Assembly: GCF_025465275.1 (NCBI RefSeq) | Contig: NZ_JAODNK010000212.1 | Span: 1-36,043 of the forward strand | Length of the DNA stretch: 36,043 bases | Direction of reading: 5' to 3' | Source of the DNA: Nocardia sp. | GTDB taxonomy: Bacteria; Actinomycetota; Actinomycetes; Mycobacteriales; Mycobacteriaceae | In this document: piece by piece, positions 1 to 7,957 of the stretch | How positions within the stretch are numbered: the first letter of the stretch is position 1 | Layout of the letters: each line of letters begins with the position of its first letter | Program-made: the position numbers and the translations under genes | The notes under the pieces: generated by a model | What the model was told of the DNA's origin: nothing | Database searches by the model: none | The model's input: the letters and a program-made list of their open reading frames with translations, nothing else

Positions 1-649
1 CGCGGCCGTTCTTGAGATCGGGTTCGGCGCGATGCGCGATCTCTCCGCTACGGCGCCAACGGGTTTCGGCTTGCGCGATGAGCCCGTCGAACCGGGAGCG
101 GACCCCGGAGCGCCAGTCCCGCCGCACACCGCTGATCAGTAGATTGCTCAGGCCTTCGTCGCCGACGATATGGCGGGCCTCCAGCATGCCGAGCGCGGCG
201 GTCAGATCGTCCGCGGCCACGCGCAGCGCCTGCGGCACCGTGCGCACGCTGTGGTCGAGCTTGATGTGCGCGTCCCAGAGCGGATACCAGAGTTGATCGG
301 CGACCTCGGCGACCCGGGCCGGATCGACATCGTCGTAGAGCAGTACCAGATCCAGATCCGAATACGGGAGCATTTCGCGGCGTCCCAGACCGCCCACGGC
401 GACAATGGCCAGGCCGCTGTCGGCGGTGATGCCGACCTCGTGTCCCTTTGTCGTCAGCCACAATTCGTAGAGATCCACCAGTGCCTGGCGCAGCGCCTCG
501 GGTTCCAGACGGGAGGCGCGGCCGCCTCCGGGGTGCTCGGCGAGCAGTTGGTTGCGAGCCCGGACCAGATCCGAAGCGCCGTTGGAGATTTTCTCCTCCG
601 AGCCCTTCTCGTCGCGTGCCTGCTGGAATCCCACAACTCCACCACCCAT
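1..649 (-). CDS. glnD: GlnD, PII nucleotidyltransferase, N-terminal part (cut by window edge)
   Basis: This is the N-terminal part of the bifunctional enzyme that modifies and demodifies PII in the cytoplasm. In actinobacteria GlnD is known to adenylylate GlnK. About 216 residues are visible. They include the nucleotidyltransferase signature GLGRREMLPYSDLDLVLLYD around residue 90, with the DLD metal-binding acidic pair, followed by the family sequence LWDAHIKLDHSVRT. The HD and ACT domains lie beyond the left edge. The ATG at 649 is the first in-frame ATG, but no clear ribosome binding site precedes it and a GTG at 634 is possible. It is the last visible gene of amtB-glnK-glnD, 127 bases after glnK with a strong hairpin in the gap. 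Identity is secure; the start is not. Confidence 0.93.
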   Translation of the reverse strand, partial: MGGGVVGFQQARDEKGSEEKISNGASDLVRARNQLLAEHPGGGRASRLEPEALRQALVDLYELWLTTKGHEVGITADSGLAIVAVGGLGRREMLPYSDLDLVLLYDDVDPARVAEVADQLWYPLWDAHIKLDHSVRTVPQALRVAADDLTAALGMLEARHIVGDEGLSNLLISGVRRDWRSGVRSRFDGLIAQAETRWRRSGEIAHRAEPDLKNGR

Positions 650-709
650 CTCATTCAGTTCGTAATCCCGGCCGCGCCCGGAACTTTCGGGCCCTGCCCG
701 AGCACGGGG

Positions 710-755
710 GCGGCCCCGTCCCCTCCGGTCCTCATCCGGCGGGGAGCGGGGCCGC
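710..755 (-). terminator. Hairpin between glnK and glnD
   Basis: GCGGCCCCG (710-718) pairs perfectly with CGGGGCCGC (747-755), and CCCC (720-723) extends the stem with GGGG (741-744). No U-run follows on either strand. The position between glnK and glnD suggests an attenuator or mRNA-stability element that lowers glnD output relative to glnK. That role is inferred. Confidence 0.5.
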
Positions 756-775
756 CGCTCGATCGATCCCTGTTG

Positions 776-1114
776 CTAGAGAGCGTCGGACCCACGTTCG
801 CCGGTGCGAACCCGGATGATGGCCTCGACCGGGGTGACCCAGACTTTGCCGTCACCGATCTTGCCGGTGCGCGCGGCCTCGACGATGACCTCGACAACCT
901 TCTCGACGGAGGCGTCGTCCACGACTACCTCGACCCGGACCTTCGGGACGAAGTCGACGGAGTACTCCGCACCGCGGTAAACCTCGGTGTGGCCCTTCTG
1001 ACGACCGTAGCCCTGCACTTCGCTGACAGTCATACCGAGCACGCCTGCCTGCTCCAGCCCGGTCTTGACATCCTCGAGCGTGAACGGTTTGACGATTGCA
1101 GTGATCAGTTTCAT
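776..1114 (-). CDS. glnK: PII nitrogen regulatory protein GlnK/GlnB
   Basis: This trimeric PII signal protein senses ATP/ADP and 2-oxoglutarate and gates the ammonium channel AmtB. It begins MKLITAIVKP, as PII proteins do, and carries the T-loop with the modifiable tyrosine at exactly position 51 (GHTEVYRGAEY) and the C-terminal KIGDGKVWV segment. Length is 112 residues from the ATG at 1114. An earlier ATG at 1123 overlaps the amtB stop, but the AAGGAGG ribosome binding site ends one base before it. The same site is 10 bases from the ATG at 1114, so 1114 is preferred. The gene is translationally tied to amtB and precedes glnD. Confidence 0.96.
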   Translation of the reverse strand: MKLITAIVKPFTLEDVKTGLEQAGVLGMTVSEVQGYGRQKGHTEVYRGAEYSVDFVPKVRVEVVVDDASVEKVVEVIVEAARTGKIGDGKVWVTPVEAIIRVRTGERGSDAL

Positions 1115-1119
1115 TTGCG

Positions 1120-2526
1120 TCATGCCTCCTTGACGGCGGTGGAACGTGCCGTGCCACCCACAGCAGCGAAATCGTATGCCGATTCAGCGTGCTCCGACTC
1201 GTCCAAGCCTACAAACTCGGATTCTTCGTCGGCACGCAAGCCGATGGTGAACTTGATGGCGTATGCGAGCACCAGCGAGACGATGAAGGAGAAGGCCAGC
1301 ACCGAGAAGGCGCCGATGGCCTGCTTACCGAGCTGATCGAAGCCGCCGCCGTAGAAGAGGCCCTTGACGCCGCCCAGGCCCTGCGAGGCGCCGGATTCGG
1401 GAGCCAGGAAGAAGCCGATCATCAGGGTGCCGATGACACCACCGACGAGGTGAACACCGACCACGTCGAGCGAATCGTCGAAGCCGAGCTTGAACTTGAG
1501 GCCGACGGCCAGGGCGCAAGCGATACCGGCCACGGCGCCGACGGCCAGCGCGCCGAGCACGTTGACCGAGGAGCAGGACGGGGTGATGGCGACCAGACCG
1601 GCGACGATGCCCGAAGCGGCACCGAGGGTGGTGGGCTTGCCGTCGCGGATCTTCTCGACGAGCAACCAGGCGAGCATGGCGGCACAGGTGGCGATGCTGG
1701 TGGTCATGAAGGTCGAACCGGCAAGACCGTTGGAGCTGACCGCCGAGCCGGCGTTGAAGCCGTACCAGCCGAACCACAGCAGACCGGCGCCGAGCATGAC
1801 CATGGTCAGGTTGTGCGGACGCATCGGGGTCTGCGGCCAGCCCTTGCGCTTACCGAGCACGATGCAGAGGGCGAGGCCCGCGGCACCGGCATTGATGTGG
1901 ACGGCGGTACCACCGGCGAAGTCGATGGCCTGAATCTTGTTGACCAGCCAGCCACCGTGGTGGATGACATTGCCCGCGGCGTCCTTCACGTCCGCGTCGA
2001 AAACCCAGTGTGCGACCGGGAAGTACACGACCGTGCCCCAGACACCGGCGAACAGCAGCCACGCGCCGAACTTCAGGCGGTCGGCCACCGCACCCGAGAT
2101 CAGGGCGACGGTGATGATCGCGAACATCAGCTGGAAAGCGACGAACACGGTCATCGGGATGGTGCCGGCGAGCGGGATCTTCACCGCATCGGCGGCCGTC
2201 ACCCCGTTCGCCGCGTCGGCCGCGACTGCCGCCGCGCCATTGGTTCCGATCAGGCCCTTCAGACCGAAGAACTGGGCCGGGTCGCCGATCAGGCCGCCGA
2301 ACTTATCGTTCGCGAAGCCGACCGAGAATCCGTAGATCACCCAGAGCACGCCGATGAGACCCATCGAGCTGATACTCATCATGATCATGTTCAGGACGTT
2401 CTTGCTACGGACCATGCCGCCGTAGAAGAACGCCAGTCCAGGCGTCATCAACAGCACTAGCGCGGAGCTAGCCAACATCCATGCGGTGTCGCCGGTGTCC
2501 GGCACACCGAGCAAGGGATAAGCCAC
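1120..2526 (-). CDS. amtB: Ammonium transporter Amt
   Basis: This is a 468-residue trimeric ammonium channel of the Amt/MEP/Rh family with about 11 membrane helices. The N-terminus has the family pattern AWMLASSALVLLMTPGLAFF and GGMVRSKN. The two conserved pore histidines are visible in FPVAHWVFD and DVVGVHLVGGVIGT. The GTG start at 2526 has a GAGGAGG ribosome binding site 7 bases upstream. It is the first gene of amtB-glnK-glnD: its TGA overlaps the alternative glnK ATG, and GlnK can plug this channel when nitrogen is plentiful. A GlnR-type operator lies about 70-110 bases upstream, which suggests induction under nitrogen limitation. Confidence 0.96.
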   Translation of the reverse strand: MAYPLLGVPDTGDTAWMLASSALVLLMTPGLAFFYGGMVRSKNVLNMIMMSISSMGLIGVLWVIYGFSVGFANDKFGGLIGDPAQFFGLKGLIGTNGAAAVAADAANGVTAADAVKIPLAGTIPMTVFVAFQLMFAIITVALISGAVADRLKFGAWLLFAGVWGTVVYFPVAHWVFDADVKDAAGNVIHHGGWLVNKIQAIDFAGGTAVHINAGAAGLALCIVLGKRKGWPQTPMRPHNLTMVMLGAGLLWFGWYGFNAGSAVSSNGLAGSTFMTTSIATCAAMLAWLLVEKIRDGKPTTLGAASGIVAGLVAITPSCSSVNVLGALAVGAVAGIACALAVGLKFKLGFDDSLDVVGVHLVGGVIGTLMIGFFLAPESGASQGLGGVKGLFYGGGFDQLGKQAIGAFSVLAFSFIVSLVLAYAIKFTIGLRADEESEFVGLDESEHAESAYDFAAVGGTARSTAVKEA

Positions 2527-2597
2527 CTTCGTTCCTCCTCATCTCGGGCTCTGCCGCAACCGGCGAACGAGCCTGACATGAAGGTTGCGCAAGTGGT

Positions 2598-2635
2598 GTT
2601 TCCGACGTGATCCTGCGGCGTTTCGCGTAGGTGAA
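2598..2635 (-). promoter_or_regulatory. Candidate GlnR operator upstream of amtB
   Basis: Read on the plus strand, GTTTC occurs at 2598-2602 and 2620-2624, exactly 22 bases apart, and GTGAA follows at 2631-2635 after 6 bases. On the amtB strand this reads TTCAC-n6-GAAAC-n6-GGATC-n6-GAAAC. That fits the published actinobacterial GlnR layout gTnAC-n6-GaAAC repeated twice, with one weak half-site. Two more GTTTC half-sites, 11 bases apart, occur at 2652 and 2663. The spacing is seen; GlnR binding is inferred. Confidence 0.6.
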
Positions 2636-2741
2636 CGGATGAGATTGCACTGTTTCGGTCAGGTTTCCGAAATCGCACCGCTGTTACGCGTGGGACGTGA
2701 GGCTTGTGGTGATTCTCGTGGTTCGCCCAGTTCGTTGCTGC

Positions 2742-4289
2742 TCAGCCGAGCAGAGCGTCCACGAAGGCGCCCGGTTCGAAGGGTGCGAGATCGTCCGCGC
2801 CCTCTCCCAAACCGACCAGTTTCACCGGTACGCCGAGCTCGTGCTGCACCTGGAAAACGATGCCGCCCTTGGCCGTACCGTCCAGCTTGGTCAGCACAAC
2901 ACCGGTGATGGAAACGACCTCGGCGAAAACCCGGGCCTGCGTGAGGCCGTTCTGACCCACCGTGGCATCGAGCACCAGCAGGACCTCGTCGACCTTGGCC
3001 TTCTTCTCCACGACCCGCTTGACCTTGTCTAGCTCGTCCATCAGGCCGGTCTTGGTGTGCAGGCGACCGGCGGTATCGATGAGCACCACATCCACGCCGC
3101 GATCGATGCCGACGCTGACGGCATCGAAGGCGACCGAGGCCGGGTCCGCGGCCTCCTTGCCGCGGATAGTGTCCGCGCCGACCCGCTCACCCCAGGTCTG
3201 CAGCTGATCGGCGGCAGCGGCACGGAAGGTGTCCGCGGCGCCGAGCAGTACGCGGCGGCCGTCGGCCACCAGGACGCGGGCGAGTTTGCCTGTGGTGGTG
3301 GTCTTTCCGGTGCCGTTCACGCCCACGACCAGCAGCACAGCCGGGTGATCGGCATGCGGCAGGGCGCGAATCGAGCGGTCGAGTTCGGGGCGCAGGGCCT
3401 CGACCAGGACCTCGCGGAGCACGGCGCGCGCGTCGTCGGCGGTGCGAACGGTCCGTGCGGCCATCTCCTCGCGCAGGCGCGCGACGATGGTGGCGGTGAC
3501 TGCGGTGCCCAGATCGGCCATGACCAGGGTGTCCTCGATCTCCTCCCAGGAGTCCTCATCGAGGTCGCCGCCGCCGAGCAGGCCGAGCAGGGATTTGCCG
3601 ACCGCGTTCTGGGAGCGGGCGAGGCGGCCGCGCAGGCGGGTCAGACGGCCCGCGCTGGGGTCGATCTCGGGGATGAAGTCGATGTCGAGCTCGGGCGCGG
3701 CCGTATCGGCCGGGGTGACGGTGTCGACTGCAGGAGCAGCGGTTCCGACAGCGCCCGCGGTCTCGTCGGGCACGGTCGGCGCGATGACCTCGGGCGCTGC
3801 GGCTTCCACCGGCGCGGTCGGAGCGACGGTCTCGGCTTCCGCGGGCGCGACGGCTTCGTCAGGCTCTACTGCCGCAACCTCGGCGGCCTTCTCCTCGGCG
3901 GGAGCGACGGCCTCTGTCTCGGGAGCTAGCTCTGGGCCCTGGACCGGCGCCGGCAGCGGGATGTCGTGAATGGTGCGCTTGCCCGAGTCGCGGGGAATCG
4001 CCGCATCGTCGCCGACCTGCGGCTGTCCGTCGGCATCGGTGCGTTCGATGCGCACCGGTTCCGGCTTGGGTGCGGGTTTGGGCAGGGTAGCTGCCCCGCC
4101 GCCTTGACTGAAGTTGAATCCTCCCGAGGCCGCATACCCTCCCGACCGGTCGGTCAGCTCCGCTGACTTCTCTTCAACGGCCGGGGTCAGCGAGATGCGG
4201 CGGCGCTTGTACAGGACGAATCCGGAAACGAACGCCACCAGCAGGACCGCGGCGATGGCGGCAATGAGGATCCAAGCTTGTGCAGTCAC
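2742..4289 (-). CDS. ftsY: Signal recognition particle receptor FtsY
   Basis: FtsY is the membrane-bound SRP receptor GTPase that delivers ribosome-nascent chains to the Sec translocon. The protein has 515 residues: an N-terminal membrane helix (about residues 5-27) ending in YKRRR, a long acidic Ala/Glu/Pro-rich A domain (about 30-210), then the NG domain. GTPase motifs are clear: GVNGTGKTTTTGKLA (P-loop), DTAGRLHT and TKLDGTAKGG, with the C-terminal GLGEGADDLAPF typical of FtsY. The GTG at 4289 follows an AGGA/GGGGG purine stretch. In Mycobacterium tuberculosis ftsY lies directly between smc and amt; here smc is about 9.5 kb away. Confidence 0.97.
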   Translation of the reverse strand: MTAQAWILIAAIAAVLLVAFVSGFVLYKRRRISLTPAVEEKSAELTDRSGGYAASGGFNFSQGGGAATLPKPAPKPEPVRIERTDADGQPQVGDDAAIPRDSGKRTIHDIPLPAPVQGPELAPETEAVAPAEEKAAEVAAVEPDEAVAPAEAETVAPTAPVEAAAPEVIAPTVPDETAGAVGTAAPAVDTVTPADTAAPELDIDFIPEIDPSAGRLTRLRGRLARSQNAVGKSLLGLLGGGDLDEDSWEEIEDTLVMADLGTAVTATIVARLREEMAARTVRTADDARAVLREVLVEALRPELDRSIRALPHADHPAVLLVVGVNGTGKTTTTGKLARVLVADGRRVLLGAADTFRAAAADQLQTWGERVGADTIRGKEAADPASVAFDAVSVGIDRGVDVVLIDTAGRLHTKTGLMDELDKVKRVVEKKAKVDEVLLVLDATVGQNGLTQARVFAEVVSITGVVLTKLDGTAKGGIVFQVQHELGVPVKLVGLGEGADDLAPFEPGAFVDALLG

Positions 4290-4474
4290 GCCCCCATCCT
4301 TTCAGAGGCCCGACTATTGCCGGATTCACACACCTACCCACGAGTTGCGGAGCAGTGTCATCTAGCACACGTCGGTGTCCACCGGCTATGAACACGCCGA
4401 AATGGCTGCCTGCGACCCCGGTAACGACCGACCGGTCTGCTCGACAACGCACCACAGTGCGGAAGGAGCGGCGA

Positions 4475-4894
4475 ATGAGACACCGAGACAATAGGATCGG
4501 CGGCGTGACCGATCGAAATGTGCTTGGGGGACCGCTGGAGGAGTGTGGCACCGATCCTCTCACCGGCTTCTACCGGGACGGCTGCTGCAGCACCGGTCCC
4601 GAAGACCTTGGTAGCCACACCGTGTGCACCGTGGTGACCGCAGAATTCCTGGAGCACCAGAAGTCGATCGGCAACGACCTTCTCACTCCGCGCCCGGAGA
4701 ACAACTTTCCCGGCCTGCAACCCGGTGACCGCTGGTGCGTGGTGGCGGTGCGCTGGCTGCACGCCCACGAGGACGGGGTGGCAGCGCCCGTGGTGCTGGC
4801 CGCCACCCATGAAAACGCCCTCGAGGTAGTCCCCATGGAAACTCTCCGCAAATACGCCGTCGATGTCCCGGACGACGTCAGCGATCTGCTCTGA
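4475..4894 (+). CDS. DUF2237 family protein
   Basis: This small soluble protein of unknown function matches the DUF2237 pattern: NVLGGPLEECGTDPLTGFYR, then DGCCSTGPEDLGSHTVC, GNDLLTPRPENNFPGL and GDRWCVVAVRW. Conserved cysteines and the GFYRDGCC segment suggest a metal or redox site, but no activity is assigned. The ATG at 4475 has an excellent AAGGAG site 6 bases upstream and gives 139 residues. A GTG at 4505 would begin at the conserved block (129 residues) and is the alternative. It points away from ftsY and converges on the FAD monooxygenase, with 12 bases between the stops. Confidence 0.85.
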   Translation: MRHRDNRIGGVTDRNVLGGPLEECGTDPLTGFYRDGCCSTGPEDLGSHTVCTVVTAEFLEHQKSIGNDLLTPRPENNFPGLQPGDRWCVVAVRWLHAHEDGVAAPVVLAATHENALEVVPMETLRKYAVDVPDDVSDLL

Positions 4895-4906
4895 TCCGGG
4901 CCGCTC

Positions 4907-6013
4907 TCATCGCACGAAGCGGGCAGCGGTGTCGCGCAGCAGGATTCCCAGCCGGCTGCCGGGCACGATGAGGGACCCTGCCGCGCGAGCGCCGCGCTGC
5001 TTGGGTCCCGCGACCCGGCGATGGCGCTGTTCGTAGCTGCGCAGCGCATTGTCCGGTTCGCCCGGAGTGCGGGCCAACTCCTCGGCGAGGGTGTGCCCGG
5101 CCGCGATGGCGAGACTGGAGCCGTCACCGAAGAGCGAGACGCTGGAGGCGGCATCGCCGAGCAGTGTGATGCGGCCTTTCGACCAGCGGGACAGGTCAAC
5201 TCGGCTGACGGCATCGAAGTAGAGATCGCCGGCCGCGCGCACCTGATCGAAGAGGTCACCGAAGATTCCGACCGGTCCGTCGAAAGCTTCCAGCAGTAGC
5301 CGCTTGTGCTGCTCGATATCGCGGTAGTCGTAGCCGGGCACGACGGGACTGCGGAACATGAAGGCCGCGAGCGGCTTTCCCCCGGCCGGATGTACGGAGA
5401 TCGACCGCCCGGGCGTGTTGTACATGACAACCTCGTCCGCGTCGCCGTACACCCGGTCCACCGGCAGCGTGGCGACGTAGATGCCCATATGCCGCACGAA
5501 CTCCGACTCCGGACCGAAGGCGAGCCTGCGCACATTCGAGTGCAGCCCGTCCGCGCCGACCACGTAGTCGAAGGTCTGCGGTGCATTGTTCTCGAAGGTC
5601 ACCGCGATGCCGGAATCCTGCTGCGTGAGTCCGGTAATGGTGTCGCCCCAGCGCATTTCGGCATGATCGCGGGCAGCGTCGAGGAGTATGCGCGCGAGGT
5701 CGGCGCGGGCCACCTCGATATCCCGGTCGGCGGAAACGCCGGAGCTCTTGGTGGGCATCGAGACTCGCCGCCGACCGTTCGCGTCGACGAAACTGAGCCG
5801 CGCGACACCGGTTGCCGCCTTGCGCAATTCGGGCAGAATGCCCATCTCGGCCACAACATCCGCCGCCGCACCGCGCACATCGACCGGGTTGCCGCTGGAC
5901 CGCTGTCCCACGGCACGCTCGACCACCGTCACCTCGAACCCGGTGCGACCGAGCCAGTGGGCCAAGGTCGAGCCGCCGACGCCGGCTCCGGAAATCAGGA
6001 CTTTTGCGCTCAT
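4907..6013 (-). CDS. FAD-dependent monooxygenase (PHBH-fold, UbiH/VisC-like)
   Basis: This 368-residue flavoprotein hydroxylase has an N-terminal Rossmann dinucleotide motif (VLISGAGVGGSTLAHWLGRTG), the mid-protein NAD(P)H/FAD motif YVVGADGLHSNVR, and the C-terminal FAD motif ITLLGDAASSVSLFGDGSS. Members use NADPH and O2 to hydroxylate aromatic or polyketide-like substrates, or to inactivate tetracycline- or rifampicin-type drugs; the substrate cannot be told here. The ATG at 6013 has an AGAGG site 8 bases upstream; a GTG at 6022 overlaps that site and is rejected. The gene diverges from a TetR regulator across a region with an inverted repeat, so control by that TetR is likely. Confidence 0.9.
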   Translation of the reverse strand: MSAKVLISGAGVGGSTLAHWLGRTGFEVTVVERAVGQRSSGNPVDVRGAAADVVAEMGILPELRKAATGVARLSFVDANGRRRVSMPTKSSGVSADRDIEVARADLARILLDAARDHAEMRWGDTITGLTQQDSGIAVTFENNAPQTFDYVVGADGLHSNVRRLAFGPESEFVRHMGIYVATLPVDRVYGDADEVVMYNTPGRSISVHPAGGKPLAAFMFRSPVVPGYDYRDIEQHKRLLLEAFDGPVGIFGDLFDQVRAAGDLYFDAVSRVDLSRWSKGRITLLGDAASSVSLFGDGSSLAIAAGHTLAEELARTPGEPDNALRSYEQRHRRVAGPKQRGARAAGSLIVPGSRLGILLRDTAARFVR

Positions 6014-6037
6014 GACCATCACCTCTGGTTGTTAAAT

Positions 6038-6099
6038 GGACGAAATTCGTCCGCTTATTGCCATGTTAGGCTAACCGGAAGCATTTCGTCCACTTATTG
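6038..6099. promoter_or_regulatory. Divergent promoter region with TetR-type repeats and iron-box core
   Basis: GGACGAA-a-TTCGTCC (6038-6052) is a perfect inverted repeat. Its right half extends as TTCGTCCgCTTATTG (6046-6060) and recurs as TTCGTCCaCTTATTG (6085-6099), a 15-base direct repeat 39 bases apart. Between them, GTTAGGCTAACC (6065-6076) equals the central 12 bases of the IdeR/DtxR iron-box consensus. The TetR encoded next door is the likely ligand of the repeats; an iron input is a hypothesis. Confidence 0.6.
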
Positions 6100-6684
6100 G
6101 AGGTGGGTATCACGGCCGAGCAGTTGCGGGCCGACGCACGCAGCAATCGCGACCAGATCCTGAATGCCGCGCTCGCCGTGTTCCGGGAACGCGGTACCGA
6201 GGTCCCGATGAAGGACATCGCCGACCACGCCGGCGTCGGCGTCGGCACCCTGTATCGGCGCTTCCCGGATCGGGACGCCCTGCTGATCGCCGCCGCGCGC
6301 GCCCATCTGGAGCGACTCGCGGATCTGGCCACCACCGCCTGGCGCGAGGAGCAGACCGCCTGGCTCGGCATGTGCCGGCTGCTGCGCGAATGCGCCGAAA
6401 TGCAGCTCGGCGCGCAGGCCGCTGCGGTCGGCCCCGCCACTCACCAGGCCATGCACGTCGATCCGCGCCTGACCGGGGTTCGAGCCGCCGTGGTCGATCT
6501 GGTGGAGCGGATGACGGCGCAGGCGCAGGCCGACGGCGACCTGCGTACCGATATCGGCCCCGAGGAAATCGCCCTGCTGATGACCGTGCAGATCTATACC
6601 CGAGGCGACGAGTCGTACTCCGACGCCGTCGCTCGCGTCATGAGAATCATGGTGGACGGGCTACGCCCGCAACAACATTCGTAA
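6097..6684 (+). CDS. TetR family transcriptional regulator
   Basis: A TetR-type repressor of about 195 residues. The N-terminal helix-turn-helix reads NRDQILNAALAVFRERG, then VPMKDIADHAGVGVGTLYRRFPDRDALL; the C-terminal ligand domain is not diagnostic. The start is uncertain. The first in-frame codon is TTG at 6097, with GTG at 6103, but GGAGG (6099-6103) overlaps both, so initiation may be leaderless or slightly downstream. It diverges from the FAD monooxygenase and converges on the P450, with 13 bases between the stops. It probably controls the monooxygenase and itself through the 6038-6099 repeats. Confidence 0.88.
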   Translation: MEVGITAEQLRADARSNRDQILNAALAVFRERGTEVPMKDIADHAGVGVGTLYRRFPDRDALLIAAARAHLERLADLATTAWREEQTAWLGMCRLLRECAEMQLGAQAAAVGPATHQAMHVDPRLTGVRAAVVDLVERMTAQAQADGDLRTDIGPEEIALLMTVQIYTRGDESYSDAVARVMRIMVDGLRPQQHS

Positions 6685-6697
6685 CTCCCGCGCCGGT

Positions 6698-7879
6698 TCA
6701 GCGCAGGGTGAGCGTGCTCGGCATGGCCGTGAAACCGTGGACGCTCGCCGCATGGGTGCGCACGGCCCGCTGCTCATCGATGTCGTAGTCGGAGACCCGG
6801 GCCGCCAGTTCCTCCAGGACCACCCTGGCTTCCAGGCGGGCGAGCGAGGATCCCAGGCAGAAGTGCGGTCCGCCGCCGAAGGTGACCATCGCCTTGGTGT
6901 CGCGGTCCAGGTCGAAGCGCTCGGGGTCGGGAAAGACCCGAGGGTCTCTATTGGCGGACCCCATCAATAGCAAGACGCGCTCCCCGGCCGGGATGGTCAC
7001 CCCGTGCAGCGTGACCTCCTCGGTGAGCAGTCGGGCAGACGCCGGCGACGGATGGTCGTAGCGCAGAGACTCCTCGACCCAGTCGACGATCCGCCCGCCG
7101 AGTCCGGCCTTGCGCTGGTCGGGATTGTGCCAAGCCCAGTACCAGGCATTGCCGAGCAGGTGAGCGGTGGTTTGATTGCCTGCTCCGATCATCAGGAACA
7201 TGAATCCGATGATCTCTTCGTCGGTGAGCTGGTCTCCGTCGACCGAGGCCTGCACCAGGATCGAGGCCATATCGTCGCGCGGGTGACTGCGCCGGTCGGT
7301 GACCATGGTGGCGTAATAGCCGAACAGTCCTATGGCCGCTTCCATCGCCTCGGGCGGAATGCCGGGGACACCGTCCACCCGGTACATCACGTTGATCATC
7401 ATCGCTCCCACCGCCGGCCAGTCCGACTCGGGCACTCCGCTCAGTTCGCAGATCACGTCCGTCGGCACCTTCCCCGCCACGTCCGCCACCAGGTCGAACT
7501 CGTCGGCCTGCAAGGCCGCGTCCAGATATCCGCGCACGATGTCCCGGATCCGGTCTTCCAACTCCGCGATACGGCGCGGAGTGAATCCGCGAGACACCAG
7601 GCTTCGCATCCGGGTGTGCTGGGGCGCGTCCATGGCCAGGAACGACAGGAACTTGGGTGCCACCTCGGGATCCCACGCTCCCTCCTCGAGCAGTACCCCG
7701 TGCGAATTGGAGTACCTTCGCGTATCCCGCAGCGCCGCGGAGACGTCCGCATGCCGTGAGAGCGCCCAGAAGTCCAGCTCCTCATTGCGGAAGACCGGCG
7801 CCTCCTCCCGCATCCTCGCGTAGACCGGATACGGGTCCTGGTTGATCGAAAAGTCATACAAATCGAAACGCAGCCCCAC
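6698..7879 (-). CDS. Cytochrome P450
   Basis: A 393-residue soluble haem monooxygenase. Visible motifs are the I-helix oxygen-binding segment MIGAGNQTTAH, the K-helix ESLR (ExxR), and the haem ligand loop FGGGPHFCLG with the axial cysteine at about residue 341. The start is the GTG at 7879, chosen because GGGAGG lies 5 bases upstream and the protein then begins GLRFDLYDF, a usual bacterial P450 opening. Extension to 7948 adds 23 unlikely residues. The I-helix carries Gln where Asp or Glu is common in AGxxT. No ferredoxin partner is adjacent. A palindrome matching the KstR2 consensus sits about 61 bases upstream, so a steroid or lipid link is possible but unproven. Confidence 0.93.
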   Translation of the reverse strand: MGLRFDLYDFSINQDPYPVYARMREEAPVFRNEELDFWALSRHADVSAALRDTRRYSNSHGVLLEEGAWDPEVAPKFLSFLAMDAPQHTRMRSLVSRGFTPRRIAELEDRIRDIVRGYLDAALQADEFDLVADVAGKVPTDVICELSGVPESDWPAVGAMMINVMYRVDGVPGIPPEAMEAAIGLFGYYATMVTDRRSHPRDDMASILVQASVDGDQLTDEEIIGFMFLMIGAGNQTTAHLLGNAWYWAWHNPDQRKAGLGGRIVDWVEESLRYDHPSPASARLLTEEVTLHGVTIPAGERVLLLMGSANRDPRVFPDPERFDLDRDTKAMVTFGGGPHFCLGSSLARLEARVVLEELAARVSDYDIDEQRAVRTHAASVHGFTAMPSTLTLR

Positions 7880-7939
7880 TGGGCCCTCCCCGCAGATCAC
7901 CGACACGATCCACTGATCATCGACAGCCCGGGCGCCTCG

Positions 7940-7957
7940 AACAAGCACTTGCTTGTT
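7940..7957. promoter_or_regulatory. Palindromic operator upstream of the P450
   Basis: AACAAGCA-CT-TGCTTGTT is a perfect 8+2+8 inverted repeat. The first 14 bases (7940-7953) also fit AnCAAGnnCTTGnT, the consensus I recall for the TetR-type cholesterol-catabolism regulator KstR2. It lies 61-78 bases before the P450 start, where a repressor would act. Other TetR proteins bind similar CAAG/CTTG sites. Confidence 0.6.
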
